DNA of 64,000 nucleotides from Cardinalis cardinalis (lineage: Eukaryota; Chordata; Aves; Passeriformes; Cardinalidae), in the NCBI GenBank assembly GCA_014549065.1, contig JACDOX010000024.1:5613577-5677576 (forward strand). Reading direction: 5' to 3'. Both the position numbers and the translations under genes were made by a program. The notes beneath the pieces were generated by a model, which was given only the letters and a program-made list of their open reading frames with translations, did not search any database and was not told the DNA's origin. Each line of letters opens with the position of its first letter. The first letter of the stretch is position 1. Shown here piece by piece: positions 27,101 through 39,500 of the stretch.

Positions 27101-27729
27101 TGAATTTCTTCTGTGTTCTCTGCACACAGGAAGGAGGGTCAGATGCGCTGCCTCTGCTTTTTGCTCATTTCTGCGCAGAATTCATTTGGTTTCTCTTCTG
27201 TACTAGTCCAACTCTAAATATTCAATTATCTGTTCTTTTTTTATTGATTTATTTAGCTTTAGCTGCCTGATTTTTCAGAAAAAAAAATCCGTTTCTCACT
27301 TTGACACTTTCTTCNGTTCTTCCATCAGAACTAGAAGGTATCAGCATACCTGGTTGTTATATCATTATCAACACTAGGGCAGCTATCAAATGCTCTGATA
27401 CTGGAAAGAGCACTGGTTGATATAGAAACAGACTAGCATTAGCAAGCAAGAGGAATGTAGGTAATAAATTAAAATTACAGGAAGAAACTGCCTTTTAAAA
27501 TAAAAAATATTTTAAACAACTTCACTGAAATATGACTTATTTACCAGTGCTGTGACTCATGTTAAAAAAAAAAAAAACAGAAAAAACTGCACCCTTTAAA
27601 ATTAACAGCTGGATTTTATTTTGTTTGTCAACCAGAAAGGTATTGCTTAAGNAATCAGAAAACAACTCAGTACAGTGTGCCCTCTAATGTTGTGCATTTG
27701 AGCAGTGACTGAGCACCAGTTGCTCAGAG

Positions 27730-28014
27730 ATGCATTTAGCTGTGGNTCATTTCTGTTGTATTAAAAAGAGAAGGGAGGTTGGTACCACAAACCCAGACTT
27801 TACAGACTTTATTTTACAACTTTATGCTAAGCCACTATCTGAAGTTCAAAACTTTTGTAACATGTTCACAGAGAAATTGACAACAGCATGTTCTGTAATT
27901 TCTGGAATTTCATGTGACAGAGCAGACAGACTGTTGGAATTCCCTTTAGATGATGATAAAGCAGAAGAAATGCTCCAAGATACACTCAATGCTTTTAAGA
28001 TGCTACCAAAGTAA
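27730..28014 (+). other. Unassigned open reading frame, doubtful
   Basis: An open frame of 94 codons whose later part reads like a soluble helical protein (for example FCNMFTEKLTTACSVISG and LDDDKAEEMLQDTLNAFKML) rather than translated AT-rich noise. An AG (CATGTTCACAG|, 27871) and a GTAATG (28012) could serve as splice sites. I do not recognise the protein. It might be a decayed exon, a retrocopy fragment or chance. Confidence 0.2.
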
Positions 28015-31000
28015 TGTTTGGGATCAGATTAAAAAGAATCCCAATTTTTTTTTTCTTAAAAAAAGAAAGTGTATTTTAGCCATTAAGGGTCTCAGCACCA
28101 ACTTTTTCATTCTATATATCTATTCCCATTGTGCCCCATGATTTAAGAATTTAAATACTCTCCATTGCCCAATACAGGTTGTCCTAGAAACTATTGCAAT
28201 AATGCATTTCTCTTTGGAATATCTATATGTATAGCCCTGCACATATCTTATGGTTGGTTTCCCCTATAATTAAAACACTTACGACTGTAGGTTATGTTTA
28301 TAATTTATTATGCGACATATAAATAACCATTCCTCATCTGTTAAAACTCCCTGATTCCCAGATAGGAAATAAGAAAGAATTTTGGAGTTAAGCTTTGAAG
28401 TGAAGGAGAAGGCTGTGTTCTTGTGACACCCACCATAATCTGTTTTATCCTTGCTGTTAATACAGCTGTTTCTGAGGAAAGCAATTTGCCATGTAGCTTG
28501 TGATTTAATCTTCTTACTCAGATTTTTTTGTTGAATGCGTNAAATGTATATAGAAGCCAAAACCAGTTAAAATGATAACTGAGAAGTCATTTTTCATTAA
28601 AGTTATCTCCAACTCTGGCTGCATTGTTGTGAGTAGTGTGGAAAGAGGAAAATTGTATATCAGAAAGCACAAACATAGAAAGCAAAGCAGCCAGGGGTGT
28701 CTTCACTTTTAGCAGAATTTTTTTCAAACAGTCTTGATGTCAATGGCCCATGGTGACTAATGGAAGTGGCAAAGAAACTCAGGATGTTGAAACCTGCACA
28801 TACAGGGCACATTGATCCCCNTGCTGCTGCACAGAAGCAACAGTTAATAACTCAGATTTTACTGACTCATCTGAAAACACTTCCAGGGGAGATAACTGTC
28901 AAGACTGCATTTTATAGAGGAAGAGGCTAATGCACAGAGTTTAAATTTCTTGCTAGAAGGTCATCAGCAAATCTTGGTCTCTTGAGTCCCATCAATTGCC
29001 TGTTCATTANATTGCTGATATTGTCATGTCTCTTCTAGAGTTCTCCAGAGGCTTAGCATAGTGTAGGAATCCATGATAAAGTCATTAGATATAAGCCTGA
29101 TAATGAAAAACCCTTTTCAGGTGTTCATCTCACACAGTTCTTTTCATAACCACTTTCAACAATGCTAAGGGACCCTGGGGATCAAACTCTTTTCTGCCTG
29201 TGGAGGGGAAGTGTCAGAAACTCAAATGTAAGGTGATAGTGCANGACATTCCTCTGTCAATGGTTATTGGCTTGAGAGCAACGTCATGAGACTATTTCAT
29301 CTTGTGGATTCCCTGGCCCTGAGCTAATTTTGTGTGGCCATATAAAGCAATTCTGCAGTGGCATTACATGGAAGTAGCACCCCGCACTGTCAGCTTTCCT
29401 CCTAGAAAACTGGCATTCTCTTCTGAAANCATCTCTTCAAAGAGGTACTAAGCTTTTTCAGAGGACCATGAATGGATCACTGTACAAATGCTTACATTCA
29501 GGCTGTTAATTACACAAAACCCTGACAAGGTCACCAGCATATAGGGTAGAGAATAAAACCCTAAATGTTGTGCTTTTCTGTAGCTGAACTTTGGTTTTGG
29601 CATCTCTGGGATATTTTTACCCATGAACCAACATGAGCTGTTCCAGATTTATTTAAAATGGAAGGTGAAGGATTGTACAAGACATATGTCATTACTTAAA
29701 CTGATTATATTCATAAATGCAAGTTATTTTTGTTGGATCAGTATAATTATGATGTGGAGTGAAGGCCTTTCTCTGCAGCCTCTAGACATATGAATACACA
29801 AATCTTTAAAGGTGAAAAGTAGCANACTATATCTTGTACCAGACTCAAGTAATAGCCAAAACTCCCATTTTTATTTCTAGGCATTTCATGGTATTGTTTT
29901 TTGAGATGCACAATGCCAGCCTATCTGTGCAAGGGAGGAAGAAGTATTTGGTAACCCAGGGCAAGGGATGGGGCAGCCTCAATCTCAACAGGTTTTACCA
30001 CAGGATTAGACAATTAAAAAGAGCCTTTGGAAATAAGAAGAGTCAGGCAATGACATCAACAGATGGTGGATGAGAATACTGTAAATGATTTCATTCTGTT
30101 CATTTTTGNTTATTTGCAAAGTTTTGAGTCAAAAGGAAATAGGAGAAAGTGAAGGGAATTTAAGAATAGGTGAACGTACAGCATGCACTCTGAAGCTTTT
30201 TGTTCAGCAGTCAGTGGAGACAAACATTTCAAAGACAGCATGATGAGAGACCTGATTAATAGAGCAGGAAGTGAAAAAATATTTTTGAGACTTCAATAAT
30301 GCAGGATCAAAGGAATTGCTGTGATAACATATTTAATGTACTTTAGAAGCCAATTGCAGGATACTGTATGTGGCACTACTGAGAGCAGAGAAGACTTCAG
30401 GACTCCTAGAGATCAGAATTAGAAAATNGGAAAAATTCCAAGAAATTTCAAAATCCTTGCAGGTGAGAGAGAGAGAAGGAATTAAATAGGAAATATAAAA
30501 GGTGTATAAATAAGTAGATTTCAGTTTTGTTGCAAATTGGACATTCTGATTTCACATTTTTTTAGCAAAAAAAGTCATTGAGTTCTGTGACAACAATTAG
30601 ATAAAATGTTGTGAAGATTAATTATAAAGTTAGCACGGGTAGGAACAATAATGTATTTTACCAAAAAGACACAACTTAGTGAAATCTGTGTTTTCCTGAA
30701 TAAAAGCAACTGAAGCAAATTACAGGACTATGCATCCAATTCAAACATGAATATGGCAAGATTGAATTTCATTGTGGCAGTTGTCCATTGTCACCATGAC
30801 AAAACAGCTGAATTTTCTGAAAGCCAGAATGTGAAACAGAATGTGTGCTAACACATGGAGTTGTTGCATATAAAAGATTCAGTTTAGAGTGTGCTTTGTT
30901 GAAATGCTTAGCTACAGTGTTGGTTCATTTAGAAAGACATCAGGTAAGGAGATACTCTACAATTAGGAATAAATGTATCCTACTAAAAAATGAGGCACAT

Positions 31001-31924
31001 CATAGGAANACTGTCATGAAGGTTTGGATAATGTTTTTTAGCTAGAGGCTTACATTANTATGCAGGCACTTGTTTTATATTTTCCCTGTTTTTACAGTGC
31101 TATCCTCTTGAAGCTCATTAAATCCTTTTCTGCAGTAAGGGCACTCAGGCATGAATAATCTAAAGAGTAAACAGAATAGTATTATAAATACACAAGTGTC
31201 CATTACAAGAAGTAGTAAATTTAAAGATGATTAAAAAGCAACAGCAAAGCAGAAACACCCTCTTATGCACATCCAGCTCTAACATAAGCAGTATGTGTTT
31301 TTCTTGTGAAGGATTCATTACAACATGAGTCTTAGAAATGAGTGAAATAAGTAACTCAGCCTGATTAATGAGCTACCACAAATCATTTCTAGATCACAAG
31401 TTCAAAAACAAAGAAGAGGATTTGTTATTGCTTTGTGCCTTATTTAATTATGAGGCTCAAAATGCATGAGGCCGTGCAAAACAGGTGTAAAAATTCTGTA
31501 CTCTCTATAAATGAGAACAAATTCTAANAGGTGTTTTTCACCTTTTTACAAGGTTTTGGAGAGTTTCATTTCAACAGAATATTTAAACATTTATCTTTCT
31601 ATTTAAAAGTCCTCATGTTTAACTGGCTGAAGTGCTATAGGGCACCTAACCTAAGGGATATTTGTATTTAAAAAATATTTTAAAATATTTAAAATTGTCT
31701 GAATCAATTTTTAGGCAGATGAGGCACTTAACTTTAAGCCTGCCTTCTGAACTTTGTCTTTTAAACAGCTGGGGGAACACTGCAGGTAGTGTAATTCACA
31801 AAGTGAGCAAAGTACCTCTAGGACTGTGTCTCACACACGTGAATGTGTTTTTTGTAGGCAAGTCAGTAGGTAAGGAATGGCTTTTCCCCTTTTCTCTTTT
31901 GCAAATTTTCCAGAGTCCTGTGTG

Positions 31925-32790
31925 GACGGACAAAGCCAAACTCAAAAAACAAAAAGGAAGCATAGAGAAGGNAGAAGGAAGGACAGGTAACATAGGNAGA
32001 ATACAAAAACATTGTCCAAGCATCCAAGGGATAAAGTTTGGAAAGCTAAAGCCCAAATGTAATTGAATCTGGCTAGGGATGTCAAAAACAACAAAAAGGG
32101 CTTCAAGAAAAGGAAGAATAGGGAAAGTATGCTCAAAGAGCATTGCTCAAAGAGACAGGGGACCTAATTACACAGGGCATGAAAAGGCAAAGGTACTAAA
32201 TGTCCTATTTGTCTCAGTCTTTACTAGCAAGACTGTCCATCAGCAATCCCAGGTTTCAGACACCATGGAAAAGGTCTGGTGCAAGGAAGATGCACCNTTA
32301 GAAGAGGATCAGGTCAGAGAATCCTTAAACAAAATAGACATAACATAAATCCATGGGACCTGATGGGATGCACCCAAAGTGCTGAGGGAGATTGCTGATG
32401 TCATCATGAGGCCACTCTTGATAATCTTTGATCAGTCCTGGCAATTGGGAGAAATGGCCAAGGACTGCCAGAAAGCAAATGTCACTTGTATCTCCAAAAA
32501 GTGTAAGGAAGAGTACCCAGGGAACTGCAGGCTGGTCAGTCTCACCTCCACCTCAGGGAAGGATGGAGCCATGTTGTTCTTTTCAGCGGTGCCCAGGGGC
32601 AAGGGACACAAACTGTAACACAGGTGGTTTCAAACATCATGAAACATTTCTTTACTGCTTTCTTTACTAGCACATAATTGGAGATATTCAAAAGTAATCT
32701 GGACTCCAGGTGGCCTAACTTGTGCAAGAAGTTTAGGCTAGNTCCCCTACAGAGGTGCCTTCCAAACTCAGTAATTTTCCAATTCTGTGA
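31925..32790 (+). repeat. CR1 LINE, part of ORF2 joined to the 3' end by an internal deletion
   Basis: The first part matches CR1 ORF2 between endonuclease and reverse transcriptase: AATCTGGCTAGGGATGTCAA, CAGTCTTTACTAGCAAGAC, CATGGGACCTGATGGGATGC, GCTGAGGGAGATTGCTGATG, GGGAACTGCAGGCTGGTCAG. At about 32,565-32,580 it jumps to the 3' region (CAGCGGTGCCCAGGGGCAAG, CACAAACTGTAACACAGG) and ends in a decayed tail near 32,790. The frame is broken, so it is dead. The older 5' limit is uncertain. Confidence 0.88.
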
Positions 32791-33063
32791 AATAATCCTG
32801 AGTGTTAAGCCTGGAGTGCAAATCCAGCTCCTATCTCCAAGTCATTGTCCTATCTCTGGACAACAAAATTGAGTCTTCCTCTTCCTCCTGTCCTGACTCT
32901 CCTTTGTACTGCACAGGTTANCAACGGCAACTAGGAGAGACGAAGCGTGGGCTGGAGCTGCTTGAGGCTCACAAAGGACAGCTTCTTTCTAAAGTTCATG
33001 ACAAAGGATGAAAATTTGAGTTAGGATAGCTTGAAGTTATACTAGAGTTCACTTTTCTTTTTA

Positions 33064-33427
33064 TGTTGAGAATTAGTTACGTGACAGGGGTCACAGACAT
33101 TTGCTTCTTAGCTGAGCAAGAGCTGGAAAAGTACCGAACCCAGCTATTCTGACTCTTTGCACCTGCAAGATAGCGTGTCCTTGGGCCTAGCTGGGGATGA
33201 TAACAAGTAGACAGAGAGACGTGGGAAAAAGGGAATGTTAGGCCTGAGAGAATGAGGAAGAGTTGATGGTATAGCTTAACCAATAGACTGCTTAGCTTTA
33301 GAATATGCNTGAGCTNATTACTTGTGTGTATAAAGTCTGGTGCTCGAACTAAATAAAGGGAAGCTTTCTGAACACTCATATTGAGTGTGGAGATTTCCCT
33401 GCCTGGACAAATGGCTCAACTGCAACA
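33064..33427 (+). mobile_element. Solo LTR with a 6-bp target duplication
   Basis: 364 bp from TGTTGAGAAT to CAACTGCAACA. The ends form a TGTTG/CAACA inverted repeat, and TTTTTA is duplicated exactly at 33058-33063 and 33428-33433. TATAAA (33329-33334) and AATAAA (33352-33357) fix the plus orientation. Six-base duplications suit class II endogenous retroviruses. No internal region was seen. Confidence 0.88.
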
Positions 33428-33448
33428 TTTTTATTTATTTTTTTTAAG

Positions 33449-33549
33449 TTACACTTCCTGATCCTTTTGATATAAATGTACAGAAAGAAACCAAAATTAG
33501 ATTGAAAATATTTGTGAAGACATGTCATAATGAAGGAATTCTTCCTTTG
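33449..33549 (+). other. Candidate orphan exon, unconfirmed
   Basis: A 101-bp stretch preceded by a long T-rich tract ending TTTTTTTTAAG and followed by TTG|GTAAGC. Read after two leading bases it gives 33 open codons (TLPDPFDINVQKETK...), with a plausible mixed composition. The solo LTR at 33064-33427 sits inside the polypyrimidine tract, 21 bases upstream. A second open stretch at 33660-33831 (GSLEKIQKALKVHAENIQ) is in another frame and cannot be joined to it by the AG sites I see. No family is recognised. Confidence 0.22.
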
Positions 33550-36500
33550 GTAAGCTGCAAACAAGTTAGTAAGAAAATTAGTACTTGTGATTTTGCTACT
33601 TGTTTTTACTCTCTATATTACACCATCTTTATTTTCCTTATTAAAACATGCATTTGCAAAATGTTTATAGTTCTAGAGGTAGCCTTGAAAAAATTCAAAA
33701 AGCCTTAAAAGTGCATGCAGAAAATATTCAGCATATGAAGATGAAAATCATCATTGAAATTGAAATGGAATTATCATTAGCATTTTTACTGAGTACTAAG
33801 GCTGAGGATAATGATTGTTATTCAGCTGTTTGATCTAGACAGCCCTGTTGCTTGAACTAGCACTACAGGTATTGAAAAAGAAATCAGAGGGAATTGGTCT
33901 TGATCCTAACACATCCTGATCAGACAGCTGGAAATAAATCTACTGGTTGATATTGAGACATTCTGTTCTTATTTTTGGAGTTCCTAAGAAAATAAGACTG
34001 TTAATGCCAAAAAATACCAGAAAAACTTTTTGGAGAAGTATTTGTTTCTCTAATTAATTTATTTTAAATTAATTTAGTTCTCTGAATTTATCCGTATCTT
34101 TTACTATTCTTTGTGTTTGGTCAGGCTGTTATTTTACTAGAATGTAAAGAAACGTATATGATTGGAATGTTTTCCTATACATGAGGATTCTTGGATGTGA
34201 AGATTTTTAAGATTGGTAATACTCCATAATAAACTAGGTAGTAATGGAACANAAAATCTTATGATAGTTGTCTTAAAAAAGTTAACCTATTTGAGTCATG
34301 CTGTTAGCTTTGGAAGGAGACTTGAATTGGTAATTCATCATATTTTCTAGTGTTCAGAATTCTTGACCACCAGAAATAGAAGCTAATGGCCAATCGAGTA
34401 AGACATGGGAAAATATCCACAATAGTTTCACACTCTTTATAGCGAGATCTTCCTTACAATTTACGAGGTAGTTTGGGCTGGTCAGTGATTGTGTAGCTCA
34501 CAGGGTCTANATTTGTATAATTATTAATAATGAACCTTGTGATATTTGGCTATGATGCAGTCAGTAAGCAGAAACAGCAAATTTTTCTATTTTATGCANG
34601 GTGTTCTATCTATTGTTTGGTCTGTTAGTGCCAGAATGAGAGGGTTTTAGCTTTTGATTTCTACGTTTATCTATTACCTAACTAAAAGGAAAGAAGACAA
34701 AGAGTGAGGCATAAATGGTGTAAAGAGTGAGCAAATAATGTTACAGGAAAAACAGAATGCTAAGAATTTATTTCTTTCATTAAATATGTTATCTATGAAA
34801 AAAATAGGACAGCTTTTTGGGAATTGAATTTTACAGAAGATTCCGTCTGGCTTTTCCAATTGTTACAAGAAAGGATGCTTTTTTTTTTTCATATGAAATA
34901 CCATAGTGCTCCACAGAGGGAGAGGAATCCTTCAGGGTGGCTTTTTACAAGAGACTTTTTTAAAATATCAAAGCATTAACTGCATATAAAAATAATTTTC
35001 AGCTGTTAATGAGGGCATATAAAATTTTTATGAGATGAAACCCAAGTCTATTTGAAAAGTAAAGACTCAACTTTTACTTGAGAATTTGTTTATATTCACC
35101 ATGAGATGTAGAGCCTGGAGACTGGTTTTGCAAGCATAATATTCCCAGAGTCCAAGAAATCAGACTTTGGAGTCTAGTTTCTAGAGAGCTTTATACATAG
35201 ACACAACAATTTAAATGGGCTCTTAGGGTTTGACACCCAATAGAACAATGTTTGGGTGTAGCCCAAAAGACTTGGCTCTAAAATCATCACAAATTCCCAG
35301 GCTCATATTGGATGNTTAAGCTGTCCTCTGTAATGAATTTCTAAACATTTCACACAAATATTCATTAATTCAGTCTTCTGAAAGGCTGTGGTTACAACAA
35401 CATGGCTCTCTCACTAGAGAGATATATATTCAAAATAAATAGGAAAATTAACCTGTGCTATTAAATTACACAATAAAATATAAGTTGTTAGATAATTCCA
35501 AATAAACACACTGGATAACTAAGGAAGAACCAGATGAATGTTCTATAGGTTTATAGGTAATCCAGATACTCTAGTGAGCAGAAATATTGANCATAAGCCC
35601 CCTACATCTATTACGGAAAAATTCCTGAAGATTCAATTTTGCACACTACCTAAAACACATACACAGAAGTCNTTCACTGCTTTCCCATAACAGAAGTGAG
35701 CAAATATTTGAACATGCAGTATGCATGTTGAAATTCTGTCCTTTGACCCTTAAAATCAGAACCACATATCTACTTTGAGTAAATTTCAGGGCGCTTGGAG
35801 AAGAAAAATAGGACAGCAATGGTAAGGCAAATGACCAGGTTTCAATTTGGTATGTCTGCCTCATTGACATCCACTTCAATGACACTGCTTTAACAGAGAA
35901 ATTGGTTTTCCTGTCTTTTTTCCAGTTCCATAGAGCTTCCAGAAATTATCATGATGGCAGAAGGTTCTTCACTGCCTTTGACACTGAATTTTTCCTTGAT
36001 TTGTGAAAAGTTGGGTTAGTTCCATGAATCTGCTGTACTCATTCTTACACTGGTAAAAATAACTATTGAGACATTAATAAAAAAAATAGTATCTTGAGGG
36101 TGGGCATGTAGGCTCTGCTTTGTTATAATCAATGACTTTTGGCCTAAATTTAGTGAGTTTAAAATTTTACCTTGCAATCTAAAATTACTATAGGAATTTA
36201 ATTCTGGAGTTGGATTTCTGAGGGTGCAAATGTGAACATCTGGCAGCCCATTTCAGCACCATAAAAGAATGAGGCCATGAGAAAATGTGGACTTGAATGT
36301 TTAACTAAATGTATCTGGGCACACAGTTTTGCCGCTGGCTTACCAATAAGAGTTTTTCTGCTTTATACAATATTCTTAGGCCTGAATTCATGCCTATTTT
36401 TTTAAATTAGATTCTTCAGGAATCCTGTGACATGCTAATTTGCAAGATGAGCTATAGAAAAAGCTATTTTCAGAGATTATTACTGATGTTATTTGGGGCA

Positions 36501-39500
36501 AACTGAATGACAGNTACTATTTCTTCCCTAAGCTGCTGTGAAATTTCATCTGTTCTTTACCAGTCGGAGCCACTCAAAAGTGGGATCATTCAAAAAATTC
36601 ACAGAATTATTTGTTGTACGGCTCTGGATGATCCTGCATGCTTAAAAATATAGCNCATTAATAGAAGACAGTTGCAATGAAATATGTTATTAAAATAACA
36701 GTCAATTTAGGTGTCAGTTTCTTGTTTGTTTGCAAGACAATTCTGCAGATGAACTAAAGCAGCACATCACCACGGTGTTTGAACATTAACTCTCCTTGTC
36801 ATACAGTGAACAGTCATGGAGTGGAATAAGGATAATGAAATATGTCACAAGAACAAAATCCAGAAACTGCTGAGAATGGGATTGCAAGAATGAAACTTTG
36901 GGACACGACCAGGAATGGAGCAGATTAAGTTGAAGTTGGTTTTAGAAAAAGAGGCCTTTCAGTACATGCTGATATGATAACTGACCATGGGCCAGGCTCC
37001 TAGACAAGCTGCTGCCCTGGCAATGCAACTGACAGCTTCTTGCAAAGGGATGTGACAAAAAAGGAGATAAATACTAACGCTGTGCCAATCTCACTCTATG
37101 CTCCTCGGAGTGTCCAATGAGTCTTTAGCCCAGGCAACAATGCAAGTCCTGCACTCTTTGTGCACCCAGAGCTCTGATGCCAAATGCAGAGCTTTGAGTG
37201 TGAAAGCAGCTCAGTACTACATTTTAGCTATTGTTTTGAAAATCTTAAGCATATGTGGTTTGGTGGTTTTTAATTTTCATTTTTACCTGCACACAAACTA
37301 TATCTCTCCTNACCCTCCTCATCCCTCCTAGGCAGAAAACAGAATCAGTGTACCTTTGGTCTAGTCAAGCCTGGATATNCTGGAAAAAATCAGCTTTTCT
37401 GTTTTATCTTAGTCATTGAAGGTTGAAAATGGGACTTATAGTCATTGTAATTTTTAATCATGGAGTTCTTCCAGCACTGCCTAACTTCTTCTTACTCCTT
37501 GGGCTGTATTCTCTATTTCAGAAAGTGTTGCTAATAAGAAATATTTATATAAAAGGTTATTTTAAAATTATTTTTATGACAATACTGACATTAACACTAA
37601 CACTTAGACTNAGGGTTAATGGAATTTATCATATTTCTGTGAAAAAGACAATTTTCTGGGTAAAAAAAATAAATTGTGAAACTCATGGTTATTTTTGTTA
37701 TCAAGTTCAAAAGAAACATCAATAAGAATGTCAGTGCCTGAAGTCCTTCAGTCCCCTTCAAAGAACATATATTTAAACTTGAAAGTTTTGTAATAACAGT
37801 CCTTTTGCCTATGATGGTTCTGGTGTAGTCATCTGGAAAACAGTGGAAGAGGCACATGAAAGAAATGGGAACAGCATTGGATAAAACAGCATATTTTACT
37901 CTTGTAGAGACAAATAATCAATAATTAGCTCTTCCAGGAATCTGAGCAGTTCAGGGACATGGATTACTTAAAAATCAAAGTTCAACAACAGTCTTCATAA
38001 AAATTACATCAGGTTTGCAATTTAAATCCCCAACAGCAGAAATGCAACACAGAAGNCAAAATTCTACAAGGAATTTACCATGGACTCTTTCCTCTAGCAT
38101 GCCTAAATACTGAAGAACATATAATAAATTTTGCTTTTGCATGAAATATTTTGCTTTCATGGCTTTGATTTGTTAGGTGACATAATGTGGAGTTGTTTTT
38201 TTTTAGCTGGTTTGTTCGGTTTTGGTTTTAGTTTGATTTTAGATAGTTTGGTTTTGGTTTGTTTTTAAATTAATGAATCTTTAAATTATCTATCTGGTTT
38301 TGTTTCTCACATTTTCAAAGCCCAAAATACGTTCAGAAGAAGAATTTAGATCTGAGGGAAAAGAAGAATGAAATACAGACTGTCCTGAACTGTAAGACCT
38401 CCTCAAGTAACCAAATGATAACATCAGTAATAACTGAAACTAGAATCACATTTTCACCCCAGAGGATTTCTAACCCATTTTCACAAGGATTGAATCAGAC
38501 TTTGATTTCAGCACTTTCCAGAAGTATGTAAAAAGTGGCTTCTGTCTGCAGAGACAGATGTTCTAGTGTTTGTCTAAGTCCTCATGATTTATCTCCCAGC
38601 ACACCAAACCCTCATTGCCAGAGACAGAAATAAACAGGACATGAATTCCCAGCTCCTCGGTGGGCAGAGGGGTGATTGAACGTGGATATTTTTTTTTCAA
38701 GCAATAATTTAATTATTTAGAATATTTTACAAAACTTTTAATAGATTTCCAAAANACTGTGATATATTTAATATTGCAAGACTGGGCATTAAACTGGAAT
38801 AANAACTACATCTACTTATGTGCCTACGAAAATGGTGGTTACTGATAATATTTCCATCACCTTTTATGAAAACAGAAAAGTTTATTTTGGCTTGAGCTTA
38901 ACTCTGCACACCACTGCATATTTTAGAAAACTGTGACAGCCTTTAATTTTGGACGTAAGTGCTGTAAGTGAAACTTATTCATANAGGACTAGCAGTGTTT
39001 TTTGAGACAGATACAGTCTAAAAGTTGGACAAAAGGTGGTACAGAACCATANCAAAGTAATTTAGCATAGATACTAATTCTTTAGCTACAGTTTAACTTT
39101 GGGCTTATAAAAGGTCTCTAACTGAAATTTGAATTCCCAAAGTCTTGTGTACTAGGACAATCAAAGCATTTAATATACAGGAGATGATNTTTTTAATACT
39201 TTTCTGCTTATCTGTTTTCAAAATACATGTATCTTCAAACATGCACAGCTTACACTAGAGGATGCAGCTGTGTGGAAAAAAAAAATTATTTTTGAACAAG
39301 ATAAAGGTTTCAGATAAGATTTTTCAATTGCAGAAGTACCAGGCCATGTTTCATAGTTTGTTCTTTGCTAGATATATGCATAGAGACATACATATGTCCT
39401 TCAAGAAAGTCTACAGTTACAAGGGTAATTGCTACACACATCACTTGACATTACTTCAGAATTTTTGTAGAGTGTGAATTTCAGGAACATCACATTTTGA

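Larger units (their letters stand above)
18450..31924. other. Intergenic, nearly featureless AT-rich stretch
   Basis: About 13.5 kb with two short tandem duplications and one doubtful open frame (listed separately) and poly-A or poly-T runs. No CR1, LTR, RNA gene or exon could be supported. Any regulatory role would have to be shown by cross-species conservation. Confidence 0.6.
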
